IMG/VR virus record: IMGVR_UViG_3300032093_000456
Coordinates: 1 to 34,271 of that record
Reading direction: 5' to 3' (one strand)
Length of the DNA: 34,271 nucleotides
Source: a virus
The number at the start of each line of letters is the position of its first letter. Positions within the stretch are counted from its first letter, which is position 1. A program made the position numbers and the translations under genes. Shown piece after piece: positions 14,705-25,000 of the stretch. The notes below the pieces were generated by a model, which was not told the origin of the DNA, ran no database searches, and worked only from the letters and a program-made list of their open reading frames with translations.

Positions 14705-15171
14705 AAATCTATCAGTCCTGTATCAAAGACCCCAAAAAGTTGTTTTAAAGCAATTGAAGTTATTGGTGGACTTGGATGTGTTGGAAGTTGTCCATAAACT
14801 CTAATTTTTGTAGTTGTATTACTATATACAGTAACAGAGTTAGTGTTAACTCTAGAATAAAATTTTAAACCTTGCCCATCATTTTCATCTACAAATATAT
14901 CATAAACATTTAGATTTGCTGACCCAGATACGGCAGCAATAGTTTCAATATATGGTGTCCACTTTACTTCATATGGCCCACCTTGTGTTAAAACAGTTAA
15001 ATCGGCAGCAACCAATCCGTTACTTTTTTGCCCAGTGCTTTCTACCCTAAAAAGTTTAGACCACTCCGAGATACTACCTTTGTCCTCTGTTGCTATTCTA
15101 AATCTAACAACATGGGTTCCATCTCTATTTGGAGGAGGTAGTTGTGATAATGGAATTATTACTTTAGCCAC
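14701..15171 (-). CDS. Minor tail protein, beta-rich
   Basis: The protein has 156 residues. The first 120 form a beta-rich pattern with SEWSKLFRVES and GGPYEVKWTPYI, which is fibronectin-III-like. The C-terminus ends FGVFDTGLIDL. The gene is coupled at both ends (TAGTG start with GTG codon and GGAGTGA ribosome site; ATGA into the tailspike gene). It probably connects the tail tip to the spike. Function is taken from position and fold type only. Confidence 0.65.
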   Translation of the reverse strand: MAKVIIPLSQLPPPNRDGTHVVRFRIATEDKGSISEWSKLFRVESTGQKSNGLVAADLTVLTQGGPYEVKWTPYIETIAAVSGSANLNVYDIFVDENDGQGLKFYSRVNTNSVTVYSNTTTKIRVYGQLPTHPSPPITSIALKQLFGVFDTGLIDL

Positions 15172-16325
15172 TAAGATGTCACTCCTATGCCAAATCTATA
15201 TTCAATATAGTTGTTAGTATTTTCTTCTTTTAAGATTGGTTGTGCATCATCTGTTTTAATAACATCATATCCTACTAATGCATATAAAGGATTAATAGTA
15301 GAGACATTGTCTATTCTTAATCCATCATAAACGACTAGATAGTTATCTGTTGGTACACCCCCAACTAAAACAGATGTGTACATTCTAATTCCATTAATAT
15401 TTGAAAATGTAAAGTTAGAATCTCTTTCGAAGTCTGATAAAGACTTTGTTACAATAATATATCTATTTGGATTAGAACTTATTTGAAAATCTGCTGCAGA
15501 TAGTATTATGCTTAATGTTGCTTTTGGAGATGTTCCTGGAGTTGTTGTTCCGTTTGTAAACTCTAAAAGAATTCTAACTGAGTCTGGTGCTGTATTTACT
15601 GATGCAGTTCTACTCAATAAACCTAATGCAAGTTTTAGTTGATCTGTTGTAATGTTTTGACTAAAATCAAAATTAATTTCATTATTTTCAACATATGCAG
15701 CACTACTTGTTGCTACAAGTTTGCTAGAGTCTAAAGGGTTTAAAGTTAAATATGAACTACTTCCACTAACCATAAGAGCACGATTTAATAATCTTGGCTG
15801 CTCATATCTTGCTGATCTCAATGATGTATCAAATATGCTTGAGTCAGAGTTAATAAACTGTGCTTTTGTAGTTGTGGTAATATCGTTAGTTACAACACTG
15901 CCACTTGCAAAGTTTACAACTCCATCTGGTTCAAAAAGCACTGCAGATGCTGATCCATTATTTACATATGACCATGTTTCTGCTGGCGTATAGGTAATCA
16001 AAAGTCTACTATCATACTTTCCCGCTGTAACGTTTGTTGCCGCTGGATATACCCCAACTTCTGAAATTAAATATCTTTGAGTTGTAGGCATTTGTGCTTT
16101 AAATACTATTTTTTCTGTTCCATCATCTTCTCTTACAAAACCTTTTGCAATGATTGGCTCTCTAAAAACTTCAAAATCTAATACTTGTGCAGATGGTGAG
16201 ACAGTGGCCTCTACCCCAGTTAATTCTGGCTTTCTACCAGTTCCAGCAGCAATATATGTAGCAAATGCTGGTGCCTGATCTAAAAGATACTTTGCAATAA
16301 TTTCTTTTCCATTTGTTGTAATCAA
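15171..16325 (-). CDS. Minor tail protein with tail-fibre-like N-terminus
   Basis: The protein has 384 residues. The N-terminal segment TTNGKEIIAKYLLDQAPAFA followed by YIAAGTGRKP and later TTQRYLISEVGVYPA resembles the N-terminal domain of phage tail collar and fibre proteins that attach to the baseplate. From about 200 on it is beta-rich with serine and threonine (FDFSQNITTDQLKLALGLL, FSNINGIRMYTSV, YLVVYDGLRIDNV), suggesting a carbohydrate-binding or jelly-roll domain. The start is TTG with GAGGTGA 7 bases upstream, inside the end of the preceding gene. It is one of four consecutive tip or fibre genes. Confidence 0.75.
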   Translation of the reverse strand: MITTNGKEIIAKYLLDQAPAFATYIAAGTGRKPELTGVEATVSPSAQVLDFEVFREPIIAKGFVREDDGTEKIVFKAQMPTTQRYLISEVGVYPAATNVTAGKYDSRLLITYTPAETWSYVNNGSASAVLFEPDGVVNFASGSVVTNDITTTTKAQFINSDSSIFDTSLRSARYEQPRLLNRALMVSGSSSYLTLNPLDSSKLVATSSAAYVENNEINFDFSQNITTDQLKLALGLLSRTASVNTAPDSVRILLEFTNGTTTPGTSPKATLSIILSAADFQISSNPNRYIIVTKSLSDFERDSNFTFSNINGIRMYTSVLVGGVPTDNYLVVYDGLRIDNVSTINPLYALVGYDVIKTDDAQPILKEENTNNYIEYRFGIGVTS

Positions 16326-16326
16326 A

Positions 16327-17055
16327 TTAGTTCACCTCGTATATTGTACCATTAGAATCGATTTGGACCTCTACTACTTCTTTATCCCTCATATTAACTA
16401 CCTCAATGATTAGATTTCCACTTTCATCTATATATACATAGTCTGTTAGTCCAAGGGCTTCTAAATATTCATCACTAGGTATTTTATTATTTAAATTAAT
16501 AGAGTTACTTATAAAAGTAGAATCAGATGTTTGTACAGATATTAATTCATCAGGGTTAAACTTTCTTCTTATATCAGATAGATTGGATATAATATTATAT
16601 GATGGATTATTTCCCTCTACCGTGTCGTGTCTGACAAACTTTACTAACTCATTAGCACCTATGTTTTCAAACAATAAGTTTTCTATGGTCTTAGCATCTA
16701 ATTCTTCTGTTGCTAGATTAACCACGTCTCTTTCTGGAACCATTACTGGTGGTGGCGTAAATGAAAAATCTCCTGTATCTGGTGGTGGTAACGCTGGACC
16801 TGGATCTGGTGGCAATACCGTATCGCCTCCCCCTTGCTTCCCCCTTTTCTTTCTTTTTTTATCTACTCCAATTGGAGCCCTAAATGGCTTTGTGTATGAA
16901 TAAGCAAATAAATTATTTGTAGATGTTCCAGGCTTTCTAGTTCCCTGTATTCCAGTATTGGCTTTTTTAACAGCCTCTGCTAACTTCTGTACTTTTGGAC
17001 TACTGGATGGAGAGGCTTTTCCTCCTCCACCTTTACCTGCTGCTGGTTTTGCCAT
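16327..17055 (-). CDS. Structural protein with Gly/Lys- and Pro-rich N-terminal half
   Basis: The 242-residue protein has two unlike halves. Residues 1-110 are low-complexity and basic, rich in G, K, P and S (AKPAAGKGGGGKASPSSS; KKRKKRGKQGGG; DPGPALPPPDTG). Residues 110-242 look folded, acidic and beta-rich (LLFENIGANELVKFVRHDTV ... YVYIDESGNLIIEVVNM). It is translated from a TAATG junction after the large tip protein and lies among tail genes, so it is probably a virion linker or tip component. I recognise no family. The flexible half could tether a fibre or bind nucleic acid or polyanions. Confidence 0.65.
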   Translation of the reverse strand: MAKPAAGKGGGGKASPSSSPKVQKLAEAVKKANTGIQGTRKPGTSTNNLFAYSYTKPFRAPIGVDKKRKKRGKQGGGDTVLPPDPGPALPPPDTGDFSFTPPPVMVPERDVVNLATEELDAKTIENLLFENIGANELVKFVRHDTVEGNNPSYNIISNLSDIRRKFNPDELISVQTSDSTFISNSINLNNKIPSDEYLEALGLTDYVYIDESGNLIIEVVNMRDKEVVEVQIDSNGTIYEVN

Positions 17056-20000
17056 TATGCTTCCACCATCCTTAATCTATTTCTAATTCCACTTGCTGAT
17101 CTAGAATAAAATATTTCTGTTACAACAAACTTTTTATCTATATCTACAAAAATAGTTCCTTCTTGATTATTTTGTTCTGGGAATCTATAGTTTACTGTCA
17201 ATAAATCTCCAAGTTGTATATGAGGTGTCCCAAATGTTTCAATATACATATTTTTTCTAGGTCTTATAGTTTTTTTAACCATCCACTCCATTATATCGCG
17301 TGCTTGATCATAACTTTGAATATATGGAGACTCTAATGTAAATGACCTATCTCCGTATTTAGATCTGCTTGACTTAACGTTTTGATATGTTTTTTCTGAT
17401 ACTTGTGGAGAAACTATAACATTGTTAACTACCACTGGATCGCTAAAGTTTGACAAGTCTTTAAAGTAGTCGTCTACGTTTAATACACCAGATGTATTTT
17501 GAGTAAAGGTTACTCCTATAATTCTTAAATAACTTCCAGATGTTTCATCTAGAACAATAGCCTTATCTGTATTATTGAACACCAAAAATTCAGCACCGTA
17601 TGATCCAGCCCTAAATCCAGAAGCGGTATATGTTCTTTCGCTATTAAATGTAGGTGCTAAGAATGCTAAAAATGCTGGGTATGCTTTGTCATATTTAACA
17701 TTAAAGTATGCACATTCTCTAAATATAGTTCCAAACTCATCAAAATATATAGAATACTTTGGACCACTATTAGGGTTAATTCCAGATAGATATGTTGACT
17801 GAACTATTCCAGACATAGCATATGTTCTAAGAGCGTCAGATGATAGTATTTCCTTGCTAGAAAATGGTTTACTTGTACTATTGACTACAGATACACTACT
17901 TTCTTTACTTTGCAAATTTTTAAGTGCATAAACATTATCAAACATACACTTTGAAGGACCTCTAGTAAATAATGCTATGTTGTTATATAAAGGCAAAGGA
18001 GAAGTGTCATCTACAGTAGATATTAATATATTGTTTATATATAGATAGAATCTTCTAGTATCTCCAATGTTTTCATATTCTACAGATAGATCATATACAG
18101 TTGGATTTGTTTGATTTGCTACCCTGTCGTTTCCAACAAACCTACCTTCATCTACTAATATCTTTGTTAGCCCACCCCATAATTTATACGGAACTGCTAC
18201 TGTTGTGTTGTTTACTGTACCAGGCTGTACTTTATAAAATATAACATTATGAACTACGCTTGTAGTTGCACCAGTTGTAGCGTCTGCTGTTGTATATCTT
18301 TCTAAGTTATCTCCAGTTAGAGATACAATTTCAAAATAGTATCCACATCCAGTTGATGAGTTTAGTAATACAGCAATTCCTCCAGAGCCACCTTCAATCT
18401 TAGGAGTATCGTTTGCTGTCAAAGGCTCTACGGTATAATAGTCTACAGCATTTTGTGGTGTTAAAATTTTATCTCCATAGATAGACTTTCCAATAATTCT
18501 CATTCTAGTTCCAAAATGTTTAAAGTCATTATTCATTTCTTTATATACATATGTAACAAAATCTCTTTTTTCAATATTTGTTGGTAAAGGTGTTGGCCCA
18601 GTAAATACTAAGGCTGAAGACTGAATAGTTCCAGCAGTTGTAGTTTTATAATCTTTTAATACATCATCAGATGGTATTGATTGACGCATAAAATTAGCAA
18701 TAATACTAGTTCTTGTTGAAGATAGTGCGGTTGTATTATCCATACCAACGCCTGCTAAGTTTAAACTTTGTTTTGGTGGAAAAGATATAGAGTTTGTAGG
18801 GGTTGTTGTAAATATATAATTTGATGACATTTTAATGCCACGAACATTTGCGTTGTCAGTCCAGTAAGAAGATAATCCAGCAGTATGCTCTGTTATAGTT
18901 GTACCAAATTGTGCTCTTCCGTGTGACTTTACTTCTCCATTTTTATATGTTACTCCTGGATCTAGTCCAACAACACTTGCTGATGCTAAGTTAACATAGT
19001 ATGGTTCTGAGTAAATTCTAACATTTCCAGTAGGATACATTTTTCCATTGAATGGCAACTCTGCAAAATATTTTTGATATTCTTGATTACTTGTTATCCA
19101 AAATGTTCCTTGTCCTGGTATTGTGTATTCAACTGCATCATATCTAATAATTTCACCGTTAGCATATAGATAGCCTTGAAATCTAGGTAGCCAATATACA
19201 TTTTCTCCTAGGTCTATAATATTATTCACAACAAGATTGCTTTCTACGCTTGGGGGCTGGTCGTTAAGAGTTGTATTTAAAGCAACGGCTCCTAAAGAAA
19301 ATCCAGTACTTTTTGATTGTTCGTTAATAGTTTTGGTTGCAATGTCATTTCCAACTTCCCAAAGCAAAACTGGCTTGTATATATATGTTCTATCCTCATC
19401 TATTTTAGTTGCTTGAGAAAGTGATGCTGGTGATCTTTGTATGTATCTAGTAACATAATTAATTTTTCCATTATTTAAAATTTTTGTATCTACACCCTCT
19501 ATTTGAATTATGTTTGGCAAAACTGATCCAGAAGAGGCTGCAGTTCTTTGTCCATAAAGTGTGTAGTCTACTGCTCTGTCTGCAGTGTCTGGAAGTAGGT
19601 AGTCTTTTGTCATAATCACAAAATCATTGTTTTCGTCAAAGAACATTGCTGTTTGTGTTGATATAGATAATCTTTCTAATACCTCTGCAACGGATGCATC
19701 TGTTTCTACAAAAAAGAAAGGTATTACTGGATCATTCTTTGTTGTAATGTTTCTAAATATATAATTGCTAAAGCCAATGCTGTCTAAAAGAACTGCTACT
19801 GCCTTTGTTAGTGTAGTATTATTTAATAGTATTGATGGTGCTGTCGCTGTTTCAAATCTAAAATAACTATCTCTAAGTGGAACATTAACATCAAAGAGTC
19901 CTCCAACAACTACGGGAAATTCTTCTGAATATAATGTTTTTATAGGTATAAATTTATCAAACCCATTAACATCTAATATTGCTTCATAGAAGTCAAACTT

Positions 20001-21425
20001 TACATTTGGTTTTAGTAATCCTTTAATTAAACTGCTGTCATTGTTTTCACTAAATGCTTCATCGTAATTCATTAAGGTAATTTGTCCGTTTGATGCTAAT
20101 AGTCCACCAACTGGTAATCCAGTATTTGATTTTGCTAAAGATCTATTTGTTTCAAATGTTGATACATAGTTTGATATATCTGCTTTTAGTCTTGGAGATA
20201 ATTCTATTAAGTCAAAGGTAGTTTCTGGTCCATACATAGTTTCTACTACGACTCTTAAACCTTTAATATATTTTACTTCTCTGTATGTTCTTATACCGTC
20301 TATCTCAAAGTACTCTGGGTCAACAAGTGTTCTAACCATTCCTATACGTTTTGTATCATCGTCTTCTAATAAAGAAAATCCATATTCTGGAACAGATATG
20401 TCCCACGCTGCTCCATCCCAAATATAAAGTTCACCTGGGTCTGTTGTACTTGATCCAACTAGGTATGCCTCTCCAGCAAGTAGGCCATTTACCAAAAGAG
20501 CACTAGAACTTAAATTGTCAACTAAGTTAAAATTAGTTTTATAATCATCTGGTGCTATTAATCCATAATATAATTCAACATATCCATCATATTTAACTAT
20601 ATTAGTACCGTCTCTTCTTGTGCTATCTTCATCAAAGTCTATAGCAGTATTCCAGTTATTTGCCTCGTCTAGGTACTGAATAGACCACCTTTTTGGAATA
20701 CTTGATTTGTTAATGTCTCCTAGTGGATCTTCTACGCTAACATCATCTAGTCTATTTCTTATAGTGCCTTTAGATGTTTCGGCAAGATTTGTTTGCATCT
20801 TTAAAACTATTCTATTAATTGCAAAATTATTTTCATATATAACAAATGGAACGGCATCTTCTATTTCATATCCTATAGCATTTGCTTGAGTCTTATTTGA
20901 TATACCTCTTTCTTTACTAATAAAATTAGCACTAGCATTTGCTTTATATAATTCTCTTCTATATGAATTCCAGTATTTAAATTTATCATATCTAGATGCT
21001 AAATAATATCTTGGTCTTCTAGCAGATGTAATATTATCTATGTATTTATTATCAAAGAATAATGCTTTATTTATACCCGATCTAGGTCTAAATGGTTGAA
21101 AGCATTCTTTTAATGAAAAGTATAAACTTCTATCTACTTCTGTATTTGTAAACAATAATGATGCATCGTTGTCATCTACTGCATACTCTGATATCACTTT
21201 TGACTCTAATGCGTCTAAGTAAAAATTACCTTCATCATTTACATCATATGAAGATACTAAGGCATTATATATTGGTGAAGCAGAATCATTTGGTCTATAT
21301 CTATAGTTTCCATAATTTTCTATAGACTGTAAATCATTTAGATTCCATTCTGCTGTTACTAAAGACTCAACCTTTAAGGTATTTACAGTTTGAAGATGGT
21401 CTAATAACTCTTCATCGTTAAACAT
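17055..21425 (-). CDS. Large minor tail / tail-tip protein with LamG-like domain
   Basis: At 1456 residues this is the second largest protein in the window and follows the Dit-position gene, where tail-tip hub or host-contact proteins lie. The N-terminal part (1-700) is beta-rich. A concanavalin A/LamG-like segment appears at about 900-1165 (YYFEIVSLTGD ... RRFYLYINNILISTV ... MFDNVYALKN). The C-terminal part has a tail-hub-like pattern (QARDIMEWMVKKTIRPRK ... QLGDLLTVNYRF). It probably combines baseplate structure and saccharide contact. No peptidoglycan hydrolase motif was seen. The start has a GAGGAAG ribosome site and is coupled by TAATG. Confidence 0.75.
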   Translation of the reverse strand: MFNDEELLDHLQTVNTLKVESLVTAEWNLNDLQSIENYGNYRYRPNDSASPIYNALVSSYDVNDEGNFYLDALESKVISEYAVDDNDASLLFTNTEVDRSLYFSLKECFQPFRPRSGINKALFFDNKYIDNITSARRPRYYLASRYDKFKYWNSYRRELYKANASANFISKERGISNKTQANAIGYEIEDAVPFVIYENNFAINRIVLKMQTNLAETSKGTIRNRLDDVSVEDPLGDINKSSIPKRWSIQYLDEANNWNTAIDFDEDSTRRDGTNIVKYDGYVELYYGLIAPDDYKTNFNLVDNLSSSALLVNGLLAGEAYLVGSSTTDPGELYIWDGAAWDISVPEYGFSLLEDDDTKRIGMVRTLVDPEYFEIDGIRTYREVKYIKGLRVVVETMYGPETTFDLIELSPRLKADISNYVSTFETNRSLAKSNTGLPVGGLLASNGQITLMNYDEAFSENNDSSLIKGLLKPNVKFDFYEAILDVNGFDKFIPIKTLYSEEFPVVVGGLFDVNVPLRDSYFRFETATAPSILLNNTTLTKAVAVLLDSIGFSNYIFRNITTKNDPVIPFFFVETDASVAEVLERLSISTQTAMFFDENNDFVIMTKDYLLPDTADRAVDYTLYGQRTAASSGSVLPNIIQIEGVDTKILNNGKINYVTRYIQRSPASLSQATKIDEDRTYIYKPVLLWEVGNDIATKTINEQSKSTGFSLGAVALNTTLNDQPPSVESNLVVNNIIDLGENVYWLPRFQGYLYANGEIIRYDAVEYTIPGQGTFWITSNQEYQKYFAELPFNGKMYPTGNVRIYSEPYYVNLASASVVGLDPGVTYKNGEVKSHGRAQFGTTITEHTAGLSSYWTDNANVRGIKMSSNYIFTTTPTNSISFPPKQSLNLAGVGMDNTTALSSTRTSIIANFMRQSIPSDDVLKDYKTTTAGTIQSSALVFTGPTPLPTNIEKRDFVTYVYKEMNNDFKHFGTRMRIIGKSIYGDKILTPQNAVDYYTVEPLTANDTPKIEGGSGGIAVLLNSSTGCGYYFEIVSLTGDNLERYTTADATTGATTSVVHNVIFYKVQPGTVNNTTVAVPYKLWGGLTKILVDEGRFVGNDRVANQTNPTVYDLSVEYENIGDTRRFYLYINNILISTVDDTSPLPLYNNIALFTRGPSKCMFDNVYALKNLQSKESSVSVVNSTSKPFSSKEILSSDALRTYAMSGIVQSTYLSGINPNSGPKYSIYFDEFGTIFRECAYFNVKYDKAYPAFLAFLAPTFNSERTYTASGFRAGSYGAEFLVFNNTDKAIVLDETSGSYLRIIGVTFTQNTSGVLNVDDYFKDLSNFSDPVVVNNVIVSPQVSEKTYQNVKSSRSKYGDRSFTLESPYIQSYDQARDIMEWMVKKTIRPRKNMYIETFGTPHIQLGDLLTVNYRFPEQNNQEGTIFVDIDKKFVVTEIFYSRSASGIRNRLRMVEA

Positions 21426-22009
21426 TATACTTCCTCAACTGATACCGATATGTTCCAAAAATCATGTGTAGTAAATCCTCTTTTAACTACTGAGTAATCA
21501 AAGTCAGAGAAATATACTTCTAGAACTTCATTATATTGTTGTAAGTGTGCATATGGTGCTGTATCAAATTTATCATATCTATCATAAGCCAAAAGCATAA
21601 AGAAAGATCCTTGATGTGCCTCGTACCACTTTACTAGATCAACTCCACCTGCACCGCCATCTGCTGTATATTCTTCTGCAGAATATGTTTGTATTCCACT
21701 AGAGTCAAACCCTGGATCTCCACTAAATGCTCTAGAAGGAAGCATTTCCCAAGACCAAGAAACATTTGTTTTGTCTGCAATATGATAAGAACGCATTGTT
21801 CCAGATATCATTCTTTGTTTATTTTCTATTCTTTGTTTAGTAAAATTAATCTCACTTCTATTATGGTCTGATAGTATTAAAAAGTCTTCACCTTCGGTAT
21901 TGCCATCTGGTATAAATAATCCTCCACTAAGGGTATATGAGTCTGCCCATGCAATTGCTTGTGGTCTGGTATATGCAAATCTATTTTGAATATATGTTGA
22001 ATTAACCAT
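21425..22009 (-). CDS. Minor tail protein in the distal-tail (Dit) position
   Basis: The 194-residue protein is coded immediately after the tape measure gene (TAATG), where siphoviruses encode the distal tail or first minor tail protein. It is beta-rich with aromatic motifs (WADSYTLSGGLFIPD, NVSWSWEMLPSRAF, GFTTHDFWNISVSVEEV). The closing strand, typical of tail-tube-fold proteins, suggests it caps the tube and binds the tip protein. No enzymatic motif is visible. The Dit assignment is positional. Confidence 0.7.
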   Translation of the reverse strand: MVNSTYIQNRFAYTRPQAIAWADSYTLSGGLFIPDGNTEGEDFLILSDHNRSEINFTKQRIENKQRMISGTMRSYHIADKTNVSWSWEMLPSRAFSGDPGFDSSGIQTYSAEEYTADGGAGGVDLVKWYEAHQGSFFMLLAYDRYDKFDTAPYAHLQQYNEVLEVYFSDFDYSVVKRGFTTHDFWNISVSVEEV

Positions 22010-25000
22010 TAAAGTCTATTGCTCCTTAAGTTTGTATCTGTCATTCTTCTAAGTTTTCCAACTACAACATTTGCTATTTCTTCTGGTGAGGCATCTGTGT
22101 TTGGAACATTAACGTTTACATTATAAGTATACACTGGAGTGTTATTTATTGTTGATGTTGTTGGTGCTACTGATCCTAACTCTACTGATGAGCCAGTTCC
22201 CTTTATTGATGGAAATACGTCTCCATTAAGTGCTTTAAGCATATCCATGTTTTCTGCAGCAACTGATTTTCTAACTACAAATTCTCCTGGTGTAAGAAGT
22301 GCTGGAACTCTATCTGTATTTCCTAAGCCTGGAACTATGTTACCAACAGCATACTTCTTCATCTTTCCACCCATGGCCATGCCTGGTGCTGGTTCATTAG
22401 ATGTATACTTTAGGAAACCTCCAAATGCTTTTTTAATAACTCCACCAGCGTTGGCTGCTGTTGGGTCATATTTTCTATTCGCTGCTTGATTTATATATTT
22501 AGCAATATCTTTATAGTAGCCCACTAATCTTCCAACTCTTGCTTCTTCCTCTATTTGTCGGGCTCTAATTCTTAGTTGAGTTGCTTCTATCTGTCTTGCA
22601 ATAACTTCTCTTTGTGACTCTAAGTTTTTAATTTGATCTTGTAGTGGCCATGTTTGAAGATCTCTTTCATACATTCTTTGGTTTATTGAATCAATTTGTG
22701 ACTCTATCTGTTGTCTTGTTAAGAGTTGTCCATTTACTGATGTTGTTAATGCATCAATTTCTCTTTGTCTTTGTAGTTCTAGTTCTGCTTGAGTATTGTC
22801 TATTTGACCTTGAGCAAAGTCTTCTGTCATTGTCAAAGCAGCCTGTGCTGCAGCAGCGATATCTCCACTAGTTAAGGCACTGGCTAAATCAAGTCTATTT
22901 TTTTCTTGTTGTGCTACTTGAGCATTTGCTTCTTTTACTCTATTCAAAGCATCAATTCTTGCATTATAAGATTTATTTACATTTTCTTCTTTCTTAGACA
23001 GATCTTCTAATGCTTTGTTTCTAACAGTAAGTTGTCTTTGATCAGCATCATTTAATTTATTGATAGCATCTATTTGATCTTGTACCGCTTCTATGTTAGC
23101 GTCAATAGCATCTGTTTGTGCTTCTAAAATATCTACTTGTCTTTCGTCTTCACCTTTAACTATATTTTGTAAAACTCTTTGAGCGGCTGCTTGTTGATTT
23201 ACTGCTTTTACCAAGTCTAGTCTTTTCTTTTTAACTAATTCAATTGCAGTGGCAGCATCTAGATTTGCGGCTGCTTCTGGTGACAATCCTCTTTTTACTA
23301 ACACGCTAAGTGCTGCTGAATACTCTTTTGTTTGCTTAATTGATTCTTCTAATATTTGAATCTTAGACTTTTCTCCACCTGATCCTGGTGGATCTTCTTC
23401 TTGAAAGGTTACTGGTGGCTTTACTCCATCAGGTGCACGAGATGTAACTTGAGGTGTAATATAATTTCTAAATGCATTTGCTGCTTCTATCAATCCTTTG
23501 TCAGTAAGTGCTTTAACTATTTTATCAACTAGATCTTTATCTATATTTCCAGTTGTTAGTTGATTGAAATATTCTGTTGCCTTTAAGACATCTCCATCTG
23601 CTAGTCCAGTAAATACAGCATCAACAATGCTTGACTCAAATCCTTGACCAACTCCAACTAGTGACTGTTCTGCTGCTTTTCTTTGATCATCAAAAAACTT
23701 TACAACAGCCTTTGATTCTTGAGTTCTTAAGTTACCAAACTTATTTCTATCATAAAGATTTTTTAACTCAGCATCTGTTTTACCTAAATACTGTGCAAAA
23801 GAGTCTATTGCTTTAGTGGTATTTTTATTTATTAAATCTGTTTGTTGTTTAATTCCTTCTTGATACTTAGTAAAACTTATTTCTCCATCTTCATACTGGG
23901 TTGTCAGTACATCCATAGAGGCTGCTATATTTTCATTTGCACCCTTTAGTATTTCATTGATGTTGTTTGCCACATTTTCTCTTACTTGGTTTTCTTCAAT
24001 ACCAAATAGTTTAGATATAAAGTTGCCTTCTTCTACTTGTTGCTGTGCTAAAGTAATTATGTCAGACAGATTAAACTTAGGAGATATTTCAGCAGCAATC
24101 TGTAAAATGTTATTTTCTAATAATTCTCCATTAGGTCCAAATAGTTTTGATATTTTTCCAACTGCATCTATCGCTAAACTCTGATCATTTAATGCTAAAC
24201 CAATATCTTTTGCAATAGCCTCTGCTTCATCTGGCGTAATTGCTCCAGCAACAACTGCTTTCGAAACTTGATTTCTGATTGCTAGAGCAGCGTCTCCACC
24301 TGCTGCTCTTACCTTTTCAATGTCTGCCAATAGTTTCTTTCCTGCATCACTTTGTATATATTGTGTTGAGAATTGTTGTGCTTCAGCACTAATTCCTCCA
24401 CCTGCTCTACTTGCTCTTGTTTCTGCTAATCTTTGTCTAGTTGTAGTTCTTCCAAAAGATTCAGCCATTGCTTCAATATTTTCTGTAGATCCATACATTG
24501 CTCTTGTCATAGCAGCACCAGCATCTGCTACCTTCTTTAATTCTTTATTTACAACAATGCTTAACAATCCAGAAGTTGCCATAAATGCTGTAATTACTAA
24601 ACCTACTGGATTTGTAAGGAATGGTAATCTTGTTGCTAATACTCTTAATACTGGTCCTAAAACTTGGAATGCACTAGCGGCAATAGAGGCACCTGTTACA
24701 ACTTTTCCAATTGCACTAACTGCTTGGTTAGAACTTGACTGTAATGCTGGACCAGCCAAAAAGCCTGTAAAAGCAGCACCACCGATTCCTCCACCAACAC
24801 GAGATCCAATTGCCGCCATCCTTGCTTGGCCAACTGTTCTTCCAGTAATATTTTGATATCTTTGGTTTCTTTCTTTTCTTGTTCCTTGTTGAAAATTCTT
24901 TACTTTACCAGCATTTAATGCGTCTAAGAATGGTCTATTTCTTGCTGCTGCATCTTTGTTGACAACAAATTCTCCTGGAGTTAATAGTGCTGCTTGAGTC

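Noticed and set aside
14388-14804. Plus-strand open frame of 138 codons
   Set aside because: It lies fully opposite tail genes with clear protein families, has no ribosome site and reads low-complexity; an antisense shadow.
24320-24856. Plus-strand open frame of 178 codons
   Set aside because: It is opposite the tape measure gene, and the composition (Ala, Pro, Ile) mirrors its codon bias. No support for expression.
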